64,000 bases of DNA from Gemmatimonadota bacterium (GTDB lineage: Bacteria > Gemmatimonadota > Gemmatimonadetes > Longimicrobiales > Gaopeijiaceae): the NCBI GenBank assembly GCA_009692205.1, contig SHZR01000010.1:1-64000 (forward strand). Direction: 5' to 3'. Under the pieces are notes generated by a model. It saw only the letters and a program-made list of their open reading frames with translations. It did not search any database and had not been told where the DNA came from. The translations under genes and the position numbers were made by a program. This document shows, in pieces, positions 7,866 to 15,866 of the stretch. The first letter of the stretch is position 1; every line of letters begins with the position of its first letter.

Positions 7866-9067
7866 GCGTGGACTCCGAAGCGCTTCGCCACTGTGTAGGC
7901 GGAGCGGACTCCGTCTTCGTGGAACCCGAATCCCCAGTAGGCGCCGCAGTAGTGCGTGCGGTCGAGGCCGCTGATCTCGGCGTGCCGCTCCCGCGCGAGC
8001 ATGCCGGCTCGCGTGTAGACGGGGTGGCTGAACTGCGCGCGGTGGACGATCGACTCGGGTGCGATGGCCTCCGTCGCGTTGAGCGTGACGCAGTAGGTCA
8101 CGGGGGCTTCCAGCGCCTGCAGCGTGTTCATGTTGTACGTGACCGTGGCCGGGGCCTCGTCATCACTGCGCACGTGGTAATTCCACGACGCCCACGCGCG
8201 CCGGCTCCGGGGAAGTACCGAAGAATCGGTGTGCAGGACCACCTCGTTAGCCTGGAACGGAAGTGCGCCCAAGATGTCCCGCTCCGCGCGCGTCGGGTCG
8301 CCGAGCATCTTCAGCGCCTGGTCCGAGTGACACGCGAACACGACGTGGTCGAACGGCTCGCCGTCCACCGTCACGTGGGCGTGACGGCGCTCGACCCGTG
8401 CGACGGGTGCCGAGGTGCGAATGCGGTCCTGGAACGGCGCGATGAGCGCCTCGACGTAGCGGGCCGAGCCTCCGCGGACGACGTGCCATTCCGGCTGACC
8501 ACTGACGCTCAGCATGCCGTGGTTCTCGAAGAACCGGACGAAGAAGGCCGCGGGCATGTCCAGCACTCGGCCGCGCGGAAGGGACCAGAGCGCCGATCCC
8601 ATAGGGACGAGATAGTTCTCGGCGAAGGCCGCCGAGAATTGGGCGGAGTCCACGTATTCACCAAGCGACATCGCGCCCGCTCCGTCCCTCACCATCCCGA
8701 TGAAGCGCGGCCGCACCAGGTTCGACGGTTGCGCCAGGAGCGCACCCAAGTTCCTGCTTCCGTACTCGATCCCGCTTCGGTCGGAACGAACTCCGAAACT
8801 CATGTCCGACGGCTGCGTCTCCACCCCGATCTGCCGGAGGAGCTCCGCGAACAGTGGATAGGTCTGCTCGTTGTAGACGATGAACCCCATGTCCACGGCG
8901 TGTGGGCGACCGTCCGGGGCGGTCACGTCGATGGTGCTGACGTGACCGCCCACCCGGTCGTGAGCCTCGAACACCATAACGTCATGCGTCCGGTGCAGCA
9001 GGTGCGCGGCGACCAACCCCGAGACGCCGCCGCCGACGATCGCGATGCGCGGGCTCACGCCCCTCAC
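7862..9067 (-). CDS. FAD-dependent amine-oxidase-family oxidoreductase
   Basis: The 401-residue flavoprotein opens with the dinucleotide-binding motif [18 protein letters not shown] and keeps the FAD-site segment ending [17 protein letters not shown]. This subfamily sits next to DUF1365 and cyclopropane-synthase genes and is thought to desaturate or oxidise acyl chains rather than amines; that role is inferred from family context. The start is GTG 9067, overlapping the fasciclin stop as GTGA. A second GTG at 9058 is possible. Confidence 0.88.
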   Translation of the reverse strand: MRGVSPRIAIVGGGVSGLVAAHLLHRTHDVMVFEAHDRVGGHVSTIDVTAPDGRPHAVDMGFIVYNEQTYPLFAELLRQIGVETQPSDMSFGVRSDRSGIEYGSRNLGALLAQPSNLVRPRFIGMVRDGAGAMSLGEYVDSAQFSAAFAENYLVPMGSALWSLPRGRVLDMPAAFFVRFFENHGMLSVSGQPEWHVVRGGSARYVEALIAPFQDRIRTSAPVARVERRHAHVTVDGEPFDHVVFACHSDQALKMLGDPTRAERDILGALPFQANEVVLHTDSSVLPRSRRAWASWNYHVRSDDEAPATVTYNMNTLQALEAPVTYCVTLNATEAIAPESIVHRAQFSHPVYTRAGMLARERHAEISGLDRTHYCGAYWGFGFHEDGVRSAYTVAKRFGVHA

Positions 9068-9552
9068 ATCTCCGGCGGAAGCATGACGGTGTCGATGACG
9101 TGAATGACGCCGTTCGACGCGAGCACGTCAGGCGTCACCACCTGCGCGCCGCCGACGTAGACCTTCCCCGCCTCCACGCGAATGGGAGCCTTGATGCCCG
9201 CGACGGTCTCCGCCTCCGAGAGACCCACCACCATGTCCGACGTCACCCGACCGGCCACGACGTGATAGGTGAGCACTCGGGTCAGAGCCTGCCGATCGGC
9301 GAGGAGCGCCTCGACCGTGCCAGCAGGGAGCTCGGCGAACGCCGCGTCGGTCGGGGCGAAGACCGTGAACGGCCCCTCGCCCTGCAGCACCGCAACGAGG
9401 CCTGCCGCCTCCAGCGCTGCCGCCAGCGTCGTGAACGAGCCGGCTTCCACGGCCGTGGCAACAATGTCCTTCTCCGCGCGCTGGGCCTCGGCCTGAACCG
9501 GAGCCAGCGCGAAGACCGCGAAGGCCGGGATCATGATCATGGGACGAACCAT
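9064..9552 (-). CDS. Secreted fasciclin (FAS1) domain protein
   Basis: The 162-residue protein has a signal peptide ([24 protein letters not shown]) and a single FAS1 domain. The family signatures are [17 protein letters not shown] and [10 protein letters not shown], closing with [16 protein letters not shown]. The ATG at 9552 is preferred over an upstream in-frame start because it gives the signal peptide and has GGAG 10 nt before it. The upstream start would also lie inside the operator. It is the first gene of the light-responsive operon. FAS1 proteins are extracytoplasmic and some bind lipids or carotenoids; which applies here is unknown. Confidence 0.87.
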   Translation of the reverse strand: MVRPMIMIPAFAVFALAPVQAEAQRAEKDIVATAVEAGSFTTLAAALEAAGLVAVLQGEGPFTVFAPTDAAFAELPAGTVEALLADRQALTRVLTYHVVAGRVTSDMVVGLSEAETVAGIKAPIRVEAGKVYVGGAQVVTPDVLASNGVIHVIDTVMLPPEM

Positions 9553-9577
9553 GGTTTGGCATCTCCGATGGAATTGT

Positions 9578-9664
9578 TTGTCTAACGGTTGTCTAGGAAT
9601 ATCTGCCGCCGTGTTCACGTTGTCAATAGTTTGTACTGGTACATAGCCGCAATAACTTTGACAA
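9578..9664. promoter_or_regulatory. Putative LitR/CarH operator in the litR-fasciclin divergent region
   Basis: Minus-strand half-sites are AGTACAA (9637-9631) and TTGACAA (9626-9620), 11 bp apart. TAGACAA (9595-9589) and TAGACAA (9584-9578) are also 11 bp apart. A plus-strand TTGACAA lies at 9658-9664. All but the first fit TnnACAA. They overlap the -35 boxes of both divergent promoters and the expected start site of the fasciclin operon, which suits repression in the dark and autoregulation. Confidence 0.75.
9598..9626 (-). promoter_or_regulatory. Promoter of the eight-gene fasciclin-to-SDR operon
   Basis: TTGACA (minus strand, 9626-9621), a 17-bp spacer and GATATT (9603-9598) are appropriately placed for transcription starting near 9591. 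The -35 box coincides with an operator half-site. Confidence 0.6.
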
Positions 9665-9686
9665 AGCGTGGGCCATCACCTACTGT
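9658..9686 (+). promoter_or_regulatory. litR promoter, probably giving a leaderless mRNA
   Basis: TTGACA (9658-9663), a 17-bp spacer and TACTGT (9681-9686) place the start point at or within a base or two of the litR ATG at 9693. No Shine-Dalgarno sequence precedes that ATG. The -35 box is part of the half-site TTGACAA. Confidence 0.6.
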
Positions 9687-9692
9687 GGTCCC

Positions 9693-10625
9693 ATGGAAGA
9701 CCTCGATACGGCACCGCGGCACCCCATTCGGGTCGTCGCCCAGCGCACCGGCCTCACGACAGCGACCATCCGGGCCTGGGAGCGGCGCTACGAGGCCGTG
9801 AACCCCGGGCGCTCGGAGGGCGGCCAGCGACTCTACTCCGACTGTGACGTCGCCCGGCTCAAGACGCTGCGAGCGCTCACCGAAGCGGGCAGGTCCATCA
9901 GCTCCGTAGCTGGGCTGCCGCCGCAGGACGCGTCGGCCCTCCTCGCGGAAGACGCAGCGTCGGCAGCTGCGACCAGCCGCCGGCTCACCACCGAGGACGC
10001 CCCCGATTCATGGACGGACCAGGCGTACGCGAGGCTGCGCGCTCTGGACGACCACGGTCTGGATCGCACACTCCGCCGCGCACTCGCAACCCTCGGGGCG
10101 AGGCGCTTCCTGCAGGGAGTAGTGACCGATCTCCTCGGCCGCGTCGGTGCCGGATGGGAGACTAGTGAGGTGACGATGGCGCAGGAGCATCTGGGATCGG
10201 CGGTCCTGGAGCGCATCCTGGCAGAGATCGCCGACCGGTCCGGAGCGGGAGATCACGAGGACCGACTCGTCGTGGCGACGCTCCCGGGCGAACGCCACGC
10301 GCTCGGGGGACGCCTGGTCGCCGCCGCCGCGGCGCTCGAGGGGTGGCGGGTGAGCTACCTCAGCACGGACCTCCCGCCTGCAGAGATCGCCCACGCGGCC
10401 ACGACGCTCGGGGCACGAGCCGTAGCCATCAGCATGGTCGCGGGCGACCAGGTCGACGCCGCAGCGCGTGACCTCGCAGCCCTGCGCGCCGAGCTCGACG
10501 CCGAGATCGACATCCTCGTGGGAGGAAGGGCTGCCGGGGCGTTGGACGCCCGCCGCCTCCCAGCGGGCATCGTCCTACTCGGTGACCTCGAGGACCTCCG
10601 GACCCGCCTGCTCGACTCGCGTTAG
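9693..10625 (+). CDS. litR: MerR-family B12-binding photoreceptor regulator (LitR/CarH type)
   Basis: This is a 310-residue regulator. An N-terminal MerR helix-turn-helix (about residues 11-80, TTATIRAWERRYEAVNPGRS) is followed by a cobalamin cap domain with the CarH signature W-x9-EH (W155, E165, H166). A B12-binding Rossmann domain follows, with the ligand motif ExHxxG (E200, H202, G205). Known relatives bind operators as tetramers when loaded with adenosylcobalamin and fall apart on illumination. The residue after W155 is Glu, where Thermus CarH has His132. It is divergent from the photolyase/lipid operon, and its own -35 overlaps a predicted binding site. Confidence 0.92.
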   Translation: MEDLDTAPRHPIRVVAQRTGLTTATIRAWERRYEAVNPGRSEGGQRLYSDCDVARLKTLRALTEAGRSISSVAGLPPQDASALLAEDAASAAATSRRLTTEDAPDSWTDQAYARLRALDDHGLDRTLRRALATLGARRFLQGVVTDLLGRVGAGWETSEVTMAQEHLGSAVLERILAEIADRSGAGDHEDRLVVATLPGERHALGGRLVAAAAALEGWRVSYLSTDLPPAEIAHAATTLGARAVAISMVAGDQVDAAARDLAALRAELDAEIDILVGGRAAGALDARRLPAGIVLLGDLEDLRTRLLDSR

Positions 10626-10775
10626 CCGCCGAGGAACCCGGGCCCGGCGGTGGATACGCCTGGGGCGTCCGGTTCGGTGGTCCCCAACCAGGCACGTCGT
10701 ATCGGCCCCCCCTTTGGCGCCCAGAGAATCCGAGCCGTATGATGTCGCCCGTTCCCCACCGGAGGTAGGCGAGCC

Positions 10776-12080
10776 TTGTCGAACGAGCCCAAGTCCACAT
10801 TCGCGCGCACATTGCAGCGCGCCGCGAAGATCGAGCCCGGCGAGGGCCCGGCCGTCGTCACCGCCTTCCTGCTCTACTTCTGCGTGCTGGGCGGCTACTT
10901 CGCGGTGCGCCCTGTGCGCGAGACGGTCGGGACGATCCTCGGGGCGGATCGCACAGCCGACCTTTTCGTGTGGACCTGGATCGCGTCGCTCGCGATCGTG
11001 CCGATCTACGGCGCGCTGTGCGCGCGCTACCGCAGGAGCGTCTTCCTGCCGTGGATCTACGGGTTCGTCGCTGTCTCGCTCGCGCTGATCGGCCTCGTTC
11101 TCGGGGCCTCCGAGTCGGTCGCGGCCGCGTCGTTCTTCTTCGTGTTCATCAGCGTCCTGAACCTCTTCGTCGTCTCCGTGCTCTGGAGCTTCCTGCTCGA
11201 GCTCTTCGACGCGGGCCAGACGAAGCGTTTGTTCGGCGTCATCGCGGCGGGAGGCACCGCCGGCGCGCTCGGCGGTCCGCTACTGACCGACCTGACGGTC
11301 CGGTTCATCGGCAACGACGGCGTCCTCTTCATGGGCGCCGGGCTCTTCGTGATCGCGATCATCTGTCAGCGCGTGCTGCTGAGCATCTGGAAGAAGTCCG
11401 GATGGCAGAGCGCCGCGGGAGCGATCGGAGACAAGCCCATGGGAGGGAATCCGTTCGCGGGCTTCACGCTGATCCTCAAGTCGCCCTACCTGATCGGCAT
11501 CGCGACGTTCGTGATCCTGCTCGCGTCCGTGAACACGTTCCTCTACTTCGCCCAGCTCCGCATCGTGACCGACACGTTCGCGGACCCGGAGGTCCGGACG
11601 CAGGTGTTCAGCCGGATCGACTACACGGTGCAGACTCTGACGATTATCGCGCAACTCCTCTTCACCGGGCGCATCGCGTCGAAGTGGGGCATCGGATCCC
11701 TGCTGACGTTCGTCCCGATCGCGATGATCGTCGGATTCCTCCTACTGGCCAGCCTGCACACGTTCCCCATCCTCGTCGCTGTGATGATCACGCGGCGCGT
11801 CGGCGAGTACTCGTTCGTGCGGCCCGGACGGGAGATGCTCTTCAGCCGCGTCGACACCGAGACGAAGTACAAGGCCAAGAACGCGATCGACGTTCCGGTC
11901 TATCGCGGAGGCGACGCGCTGATCGCGCAGGTCGACTCCCGGTTGGACGGCGCCGGCATGTCCCCCGCGAACATCGCGCTCATCGGCGCAGGTGCCGCGG
12001 TGCTCTGGGCCGTCAACGGCATCGTGGTCGGGCGGAGCCGGCGGGAGGCGGAGGTGCCCCCTGCACCAGCGACGTCCTGA
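10776..12080 (+). CDS. MFS-type transporter related to the NTP/NDP (Npt/TLC) exchanger group
   Basis: The 434-residue protein has about 12 membrane helices. It shows the segments LGGYFAVRPVRETVGTI and KRLFGVIAAGGTAGALGGP, common in MFS-like proteins annotated as ATP/ADP-translocase relatives in free-living bacteria. The start is TTG 10776 with GGAGGT 9 nt upstream. These free-living relatives are not shown to carry nucleotides, so the substrate is unknown. It is probably monocistronic: litR ends 150 bp before it and no recognisable feature lies in that gap. Confidence 0.75.
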   Translation: MSNEPKSTFARTLQRAAKIEPGEGPAVVTAFLLYFCVLGGYFAVRPVRETVGTILGADRTADLFVWTWIASLAIVPIYGALCARYRRSVFLPWIYGFVAVSLALIGLVLGASESVAAASFFFVFISVLNLFVVSVLWSFLLELFDAGQTKRLFGVIAAGGTAGALGGPLLTDLTVRFIGNDGVLFMGAGLFVIAIICQRVLLSIWKKSGWQSAAGAIGDKPMGGNPFAGFTLILKSPYLIGIATFVILLASVNTFLYFAQLRIVTDTFADPEVRTQVFSRIDYTVQTLTIIAQLLFTGRIASKWGIGSLLTFVPIAMIVGFLLLASLHTFPILVAVMITRRVGEYSFVRPGREMLFSRVDTETKYKAKNAIDVPVYRGGDALIAQVDSRLDGAGMSPANIALIGAGAAVLWAVNGIVVGRSRREAEVPPAPATS

Positions 12081-12141
12081 ACGCTCCGAGCTTCGGGTGA
12101 GTCGGCGACGCCGAATCAGCCACGCGTAGATCGCGACGTTC

Positions 12142-13062
12142 ATGCGCCTTCCCTTCCACACGCTCGACGTCTTCACCACCGAAGCGTTCGGCGGCAACCC
12201 ACTCGGCGTGTTCCCCGACGCGGCGCACCTGCCGACCGAGCTCATGCAGCGGATCGCCGGGGAGATGAACCTCTCCGAGACCGTCTTCCTCGGTCCCCCC
12301 GAGACGCCCTCGGGCACTGCGCGCGTCCGCATCTTCACGCCGAGGGTCGAGGTACCGTTCGCCGGACATCCGACCGTGGGCACCGCAATCTTCTTGGCGG
12401 GCTGTCTCCCGACGCCCAACGCAGCTGCTTTGGGGAATGTGAGGCTCGTTCTGGAGGAGAACGTAGGCCCGGTTCCCGTGGAGGTCCGCTTCGAGGGGGG
12501 CCGTCCCGTGTTCGCCCGCTTCACGACCGCGCAGCTCTCCGAGCACCGTCCCTCTCCCCACTCACGAGCCGATCTGGCCGCGATGGTCGGCTTGGACGTG
12601 AGCGAGGTCTGCCCGGACGGCCTTCCCGCTGAGATGGTGTCGTGCGGGCTCCCCTACCACATCATCCCCGTAAGCAGTGTAGACGCGGTGCACCGGGCCA
12701 CCCTCGACTTTGGGATATGGCGGCGGCTCCTGGCCCGAACCTGGGCGCACCACGTGTACGTGGTGTGTGTCGACGCCGAGGGCGACCAAGCCGACGTGCG
12801 GGTGCGCATGTTCGCGCCCGGCTCGGGCGTGTCCGAGGACCCGGCGACGGGCTCCGCGGCCGCGGCCCTCGGTGGCTATCTCGCCGCGCTCGACGGCCGC
12901 GAGCAAGGGCAGCTCTCGTGGGTCGCCGAGCAGGGTATCGAGATGGGACGTCCGAGCCTGCTGTATGTGGAAGCCGACCGCGAGGGCGGTCGCACCACCG
13001 CGATCCGTGTCGGTGGCCACGCGGTGATGGTCAGCGAAGGGACGATGGTCGTCCCGGACTGA
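12142..13062 (+). CDS. PhzF-family isomerase/epimerase
   Basis: The 306-residue protein has the PhzF/DapF-like two-domain fold. Signatures are FTTEAFGGNPLGVF at the start, NLSETVFL with the catalytic glutamate (about residue 47), PFAGHPTVGTA, and GVSEDPATGSAAAALGGYL. Most PhzF-like proteins are not in phenazine pathways, and no other phenazine gene is nearby. The substrate cannot be assigned. ATG 12142 fits the family N-terminus. Confidence 0.88.
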   Translation: MRLPFHTLDVFTTEAFGGNPLGVFPDAAHLPTELMQRIAGEMNLSETVFLGPPETPSGTARVRIFTPRVEVPFAGHPTVGTAIFLAGCLPTPNAAALGNVRLVLEENVGPVPVEVRFEGGRPVFARFTTAQLSEHRPSPHSRADLAAMVGLDVSEVCPDGLPAEMVSCGLPYHIIPVSSVDAVHRATLDFGIWRRLLARTWAHHVYVVCVDAEGDQADVRVRMFAPGSGVSEDPATGSAAAALGGYLAALDGREQGQLSWVAEQGIEMGRPSLLYVEADREGGRTTAIRVGGHAVMVSEGTMVVPD

Positions 13063-13090
13063 TCTGTCGCACCGCGGCGGGTGGCGCGGC

Positions 13091-13508
13091 TCAGCTCACC
13101 GCCGGCCCCATGGCCGAGCCGATGGCGGCCGCGACGCGGGCCATGGGCGGAGCCGGCACGATCGCATCACCGTCCCGGTACACACGACAGCGCGGGCCGC
13201 TCGGTCCTTGCTGCATCCACGGGTGCGGGCCGGGCGCCACGTCCTCGCCGTTCACCAGAACGCTCGGCGAGCCGAGGTTGCGAGCGTATTGGGGACACGC
13301 CCCGTCGTCGCTGCTCCACTCCGTCCAGACCGCCGGCACACCCGTGGCCCGGCACGCAGCCGTGAGCACCTCGCTCGCTCGCGCGCTCCACGTTCGGGCA
13401 TCCCGGGTCGTAGACGAGCTCGATCTGGAAACGAAGCGCCAGAGGGTCCTCCTGGGGGATGGCCCACGCGTGCTCGGGGAAGCAGAGTACCACTAACCTC
13501 AGAGGCAC
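13091..13508 (-). pseudogene. Thioredoxin-fold protein gene, frameshifted at a tetranucleotide repeat
   Basis: Two overlapping minus-strand frames make one protein. The 5' frame gives RFQIELVYDPGCPNVERASE, an opening typical of small thioredoxin-like proteins. The 3' frame (13369-13091) continues VLTAACRATGVPAVWTEW and onward. They are separated by (TCGC)3 at 13371-13382 on the plus strand. Removing one 4-bp unit joins the frames exactly. The start is uncertain: GTG 13508 is the only early candidate and the first 25 residues look unnatural. The gene is either broken by repeat expansion, phase-variable, or an assembly error. Confidence 0.65.
13371..13382. repeat. (TCGC)3 tetranucleotide tract at the frameshift
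   Basis: Three tandem TCGC units lie inside the broken thioredoxin-fold gene. Two units would keep the reading frame, so slipped-strand addition of one unit explains the frameshift. Confidence 0.75.
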
Positions 13509-13544
13509 CGTTTGTTACAGGTGCGCCACCGGTGGGAGGCAGCG

Positions 13545-14009
13545 ATGTCCGGACGGGTCGAGGCGATTTGGATCAAGCGGTCCTTCGGCGGTGTGATGGA
13601 CGCCGCCGTGGAAGCGAGCCTGGTCGCGGGCAAAGGCATCGAACGGGATGCCGGCTTCGGCCGAGCCCACCGGCAGGTGACCGTCATCGAGAAAGAGATC
13701 TTCGACCGCATCCGCCGTACTCTCCCGGCAGCGGAGCCTGCGATGCGGCGCGCCAATATCATGGTGAGCGGCGTGCGTCTCGCGCAGAGCCGGAATCACG
13801 TGCTCACCGTCGGGGGCGTGCGACTCCTGCTCAGGGGCGAGACGCGGCCGTGTGAGCGGATGGACGAACAGTGCCCCGGTCTTCGCGACGCGCTGGCCGT
13901 CGGCTGGGGCGGCGGCGCTCACGCGGTGGTGCTCGACGACGGACTGGTGCGCGTCGGAGACGACGCCGAGTTGAGCGCCCCAGAGCCTCCGCCCGAGCCC
14001 TCGCCCTAG
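13545..14009 (+). CDS. MOSC-domain protein
   Basis: The 154-residue protein is a stand-alone MOSC (molybdenum-cofactor sulfurase C-terminal) domain. It opens with GRVEAIWIKRSFGG and carries the conserved cysteine in RPCERMD. MOSC proteins handle sulfur or molybdenum cofactor. ATG 13545 has GGGAGG just upstream and replaces an in-frame CTG-region start at 13512. Its stop TAG lies in a CTAG shared with the convergent SDR pseudogene. Confidence 0.87.
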   Translation: MSGRVEAIWIKRSFGGVMDAAVEASLVAGKGIERDAGFGRAHRQVTVIEKEIFDRIRRTLPAAEPAMRRANIMVSGVRLAQSRNHVLTVGGVRLLLRGETRPCERMDEQCPGLRDALAVGWGGGAHAVVLDDGLVRVGDDAELSAPEPPPEPSP

Positions 14010-14821
14010 AGGCGCTCGCCGCCGTCCAGGATGACGACCTCGCCGTTCCGCGCCGCAGCCTGATCTGAGCAGAGATTGACGACAGCCTCCGCGACCTCCG
14101 CGGCACGGATCAACCGCGGCTGACCCGCCTTCTCGAGGATCGAGCGCAACGCGTCATGCCAGGACTTTCCCGAGAGGTGCATGATACGCGCGATAGTCTC
14201 GTCGGTGAGCGGTGTGTCCACGTAGCCCGGACAGACTGCGTTGACTGTGACGCCCGTCCCCTCCGCCTCCGCCGCAACGGCCTTCGTGAAACCCACCACG
14301 GCGTGCTTGGCCGCCACGTACGCGGCGATGTAGCGGTCACCTTCGAGACCCGAGAGCGAAGCGACGTTCACGATGCGCCCCCACCTGCGCTCGACCATCG
14401 CGGGATACACCGACTGCGTGCACAGGAAGGTGCCCGTCGCGTTGACCGCCATGATGTGCTCCCATTCGGACAGGGAGATCTTGCCGAGCGGGTTCGACGT
14501 GGCCGTGCCCGCGTTGTTGACGAGGATGTCGATGCGCCCCATCGCCTCTCGCGCGGACAGAGCGAGCTCACGCACCTGTCGGGGGTCGGTCACGTCACAA
14601 CGGAACGCGAAGGCCTTGAGCCCGTCGCGCCGCATCTGCGCGGCGACCTCGACCACTTGGGATTCGTTGCGCGCGGCGAGCGCCACGGAGGCTCCGGCTT
14701 ACGCCAGCGCGATCGCGGTCGCTGCCCCGATCCCGCGGCCTCCCCCCGTGACCACGGCAGTGCGGCCGATGAGGCTGGTCCGCCCGGCAGCGCGAGCGGC
14801 GGCCGTCAGGACACTGCTCAC
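14006..14821 (-). pseudogene. SDR oxidoreductase gene interrupted by an in-frame TAA
   Basis: The sequence encodes a classical SDR of about 271 residues. GTG 14821 is followed by TAVVTGGGRGIGAATAIALA, then a TAA at 14701-14699, then AGASVALAARN in the same frame. The remaining frame holds NNAG and the catalytic AYVAAK. Homologues usually have Glu at the stop position, so a single G-to-T change explains the break. The 3' part alone (from 14686) lacks the nucleotide-binding motif and would not be active. A sequencing error cannot be excluded. Confidence 0.75.
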
Positions 14822-14911
14822 CGTGTGGACTCGTCGGGGTCGCGCGCGCTCATCTCTCGTCGTGTCTGGGAAGGCGTGGCGTGGAGGTACCGGCTATTGT
14901 AGCGAAACGAC

Positions 14912-15643
14912 ATGACCGAGCACCACGTTATCGACCCGCCGGGCGATCCCTTGGGCGACCCACGCCTCGACGCGCTCGAGCAGCGACTCGTCGCTTGCCG
15001 CCGCTGCGCCCGCCTCGTGGCGTGGAGGGAGCGCGTGGCCAGCGAGAAGCGCGCGTCGTTTCGCGACAACGAGTACTGGGGCCGTCCCGTCCCCGCGTTC
15101 GGCGATCCGGCGGCGACGATCCTCGTGGTGGGTCTCGCCCCCGCGGCCCACGGCGCGAATCGCACCGGCCGCATGTTCACCGGAGACCGCTCGGGCGACT
15201 GGCTGTACCGCGCGCTCCATCGCGCGGGGCTCGCCAACCAGCCGACGTCGACAGACCGCGACGACGGGCTTCGCCTCCACGGCGTGCTCGTCACCGCGGC
15301 CGTGCGCTGTGCGCCGCCCGCCAACAAGCCCACGCCGGTCGAGCGCGAGGCGTGTCGCCCCTGGCTCGAGGCGGAGATCGAGCTGCTCGGCGGCGTCCGC
15401 GTCATCGTGGCCCTGGGCGCCTTCGCGTTCGATCAGATCGTGAGGATTCTCTCGGGCGCGGACGCCCCCACGCTGCGCCGCCGGCCGCGCTTCGCCCACC
15501 TCGCGGAGGTGGCCCTTCCGGACAAACGCACCCTGCTCGCGTCCTACCACCCGAGTCAGCAGAACACGTTCACGGGGAGGCTCACCGAGCCCATGTTCGA
15601 CCGGGTGTGGGCGCGCGCGAAGGAGCTGGCGGCGCCCGGCTAG
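14912..15643 (+). CDS. Family 5 (UDGb-type) uracil-DNA glycosylase
   Basis: The 243-residue enzyme removes deaminated bases from DNA. Motif 1 is [19 protein letters not shown] (residues 74-92) and motif 2 is HPSQQN (213-218), as in family 5 glycosylases. Four cysteines (C29, C32, C133, C148) are placed to hold the 4Fe-4S cluster. No other repair gene is adjacent. The 220-bp stretch after it, up to the PQQ dehydrogenase, holds nothing recognisable except the GAGG ribosome site of the next gene. Confidence 0.88.
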   Translation: MTEHHVIDPPGDPLGDPRLDALEQRLVACRRCARLVAWRERVASEKRASFRDNEYWGRPVPAFGDPAATILVVGLAPAAHGANRTGRMFTGDRSGDWLYRALHRAGLANQPTSTDRDDGLRLHGVLVTAAVRCAPPANKPTPVEREACRPWLEAEIELLGGVRVIVALGAFAFDQIVRILSGADAPTLRRRPRFAHLAEVALPDKRTLLASYHPSQQNTFTGRLTEPMFDRVWARAKELAAPG

Positions 15644-15866
15644 CGGGTCCGGTTGCACGCACGAGTGCGGCCGCCCACACCGTGTGCGCGCTCGCCCGCC
15701 GATCCGCCTGGGAGGCTTCGTCCATGCGTCCGGCGGGGCGGCCAAGGCGATGAGGGCGGAGATCGATCCCTAACTAGCTGGGAAGCCCCCTCCCTATTGG
15801 GATGGCGCCCTTTCGACCCACGCCGTAGCATCCCGATCTCGTTCCACTATCCGAAGTGAGGCTTTC

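Noticed and set aside
9553-9618. Upstream start of the fasciclin gene
   Set aside because: It would remove the signal peptide from the N-terminus and lie across the operator and the expected transcription start.
12142-13062. Phenazine biosynthesis
   Set aside because: Only a PhzF-like gene is present; no phzA-G or core genes are nearby, and most PhzF homologues have other roles.
13371-13382. Possible CRISPR or large repeat array
   Set aside because: Only three 4-bp units; no spaced direct repeats were found anywhere in the window.
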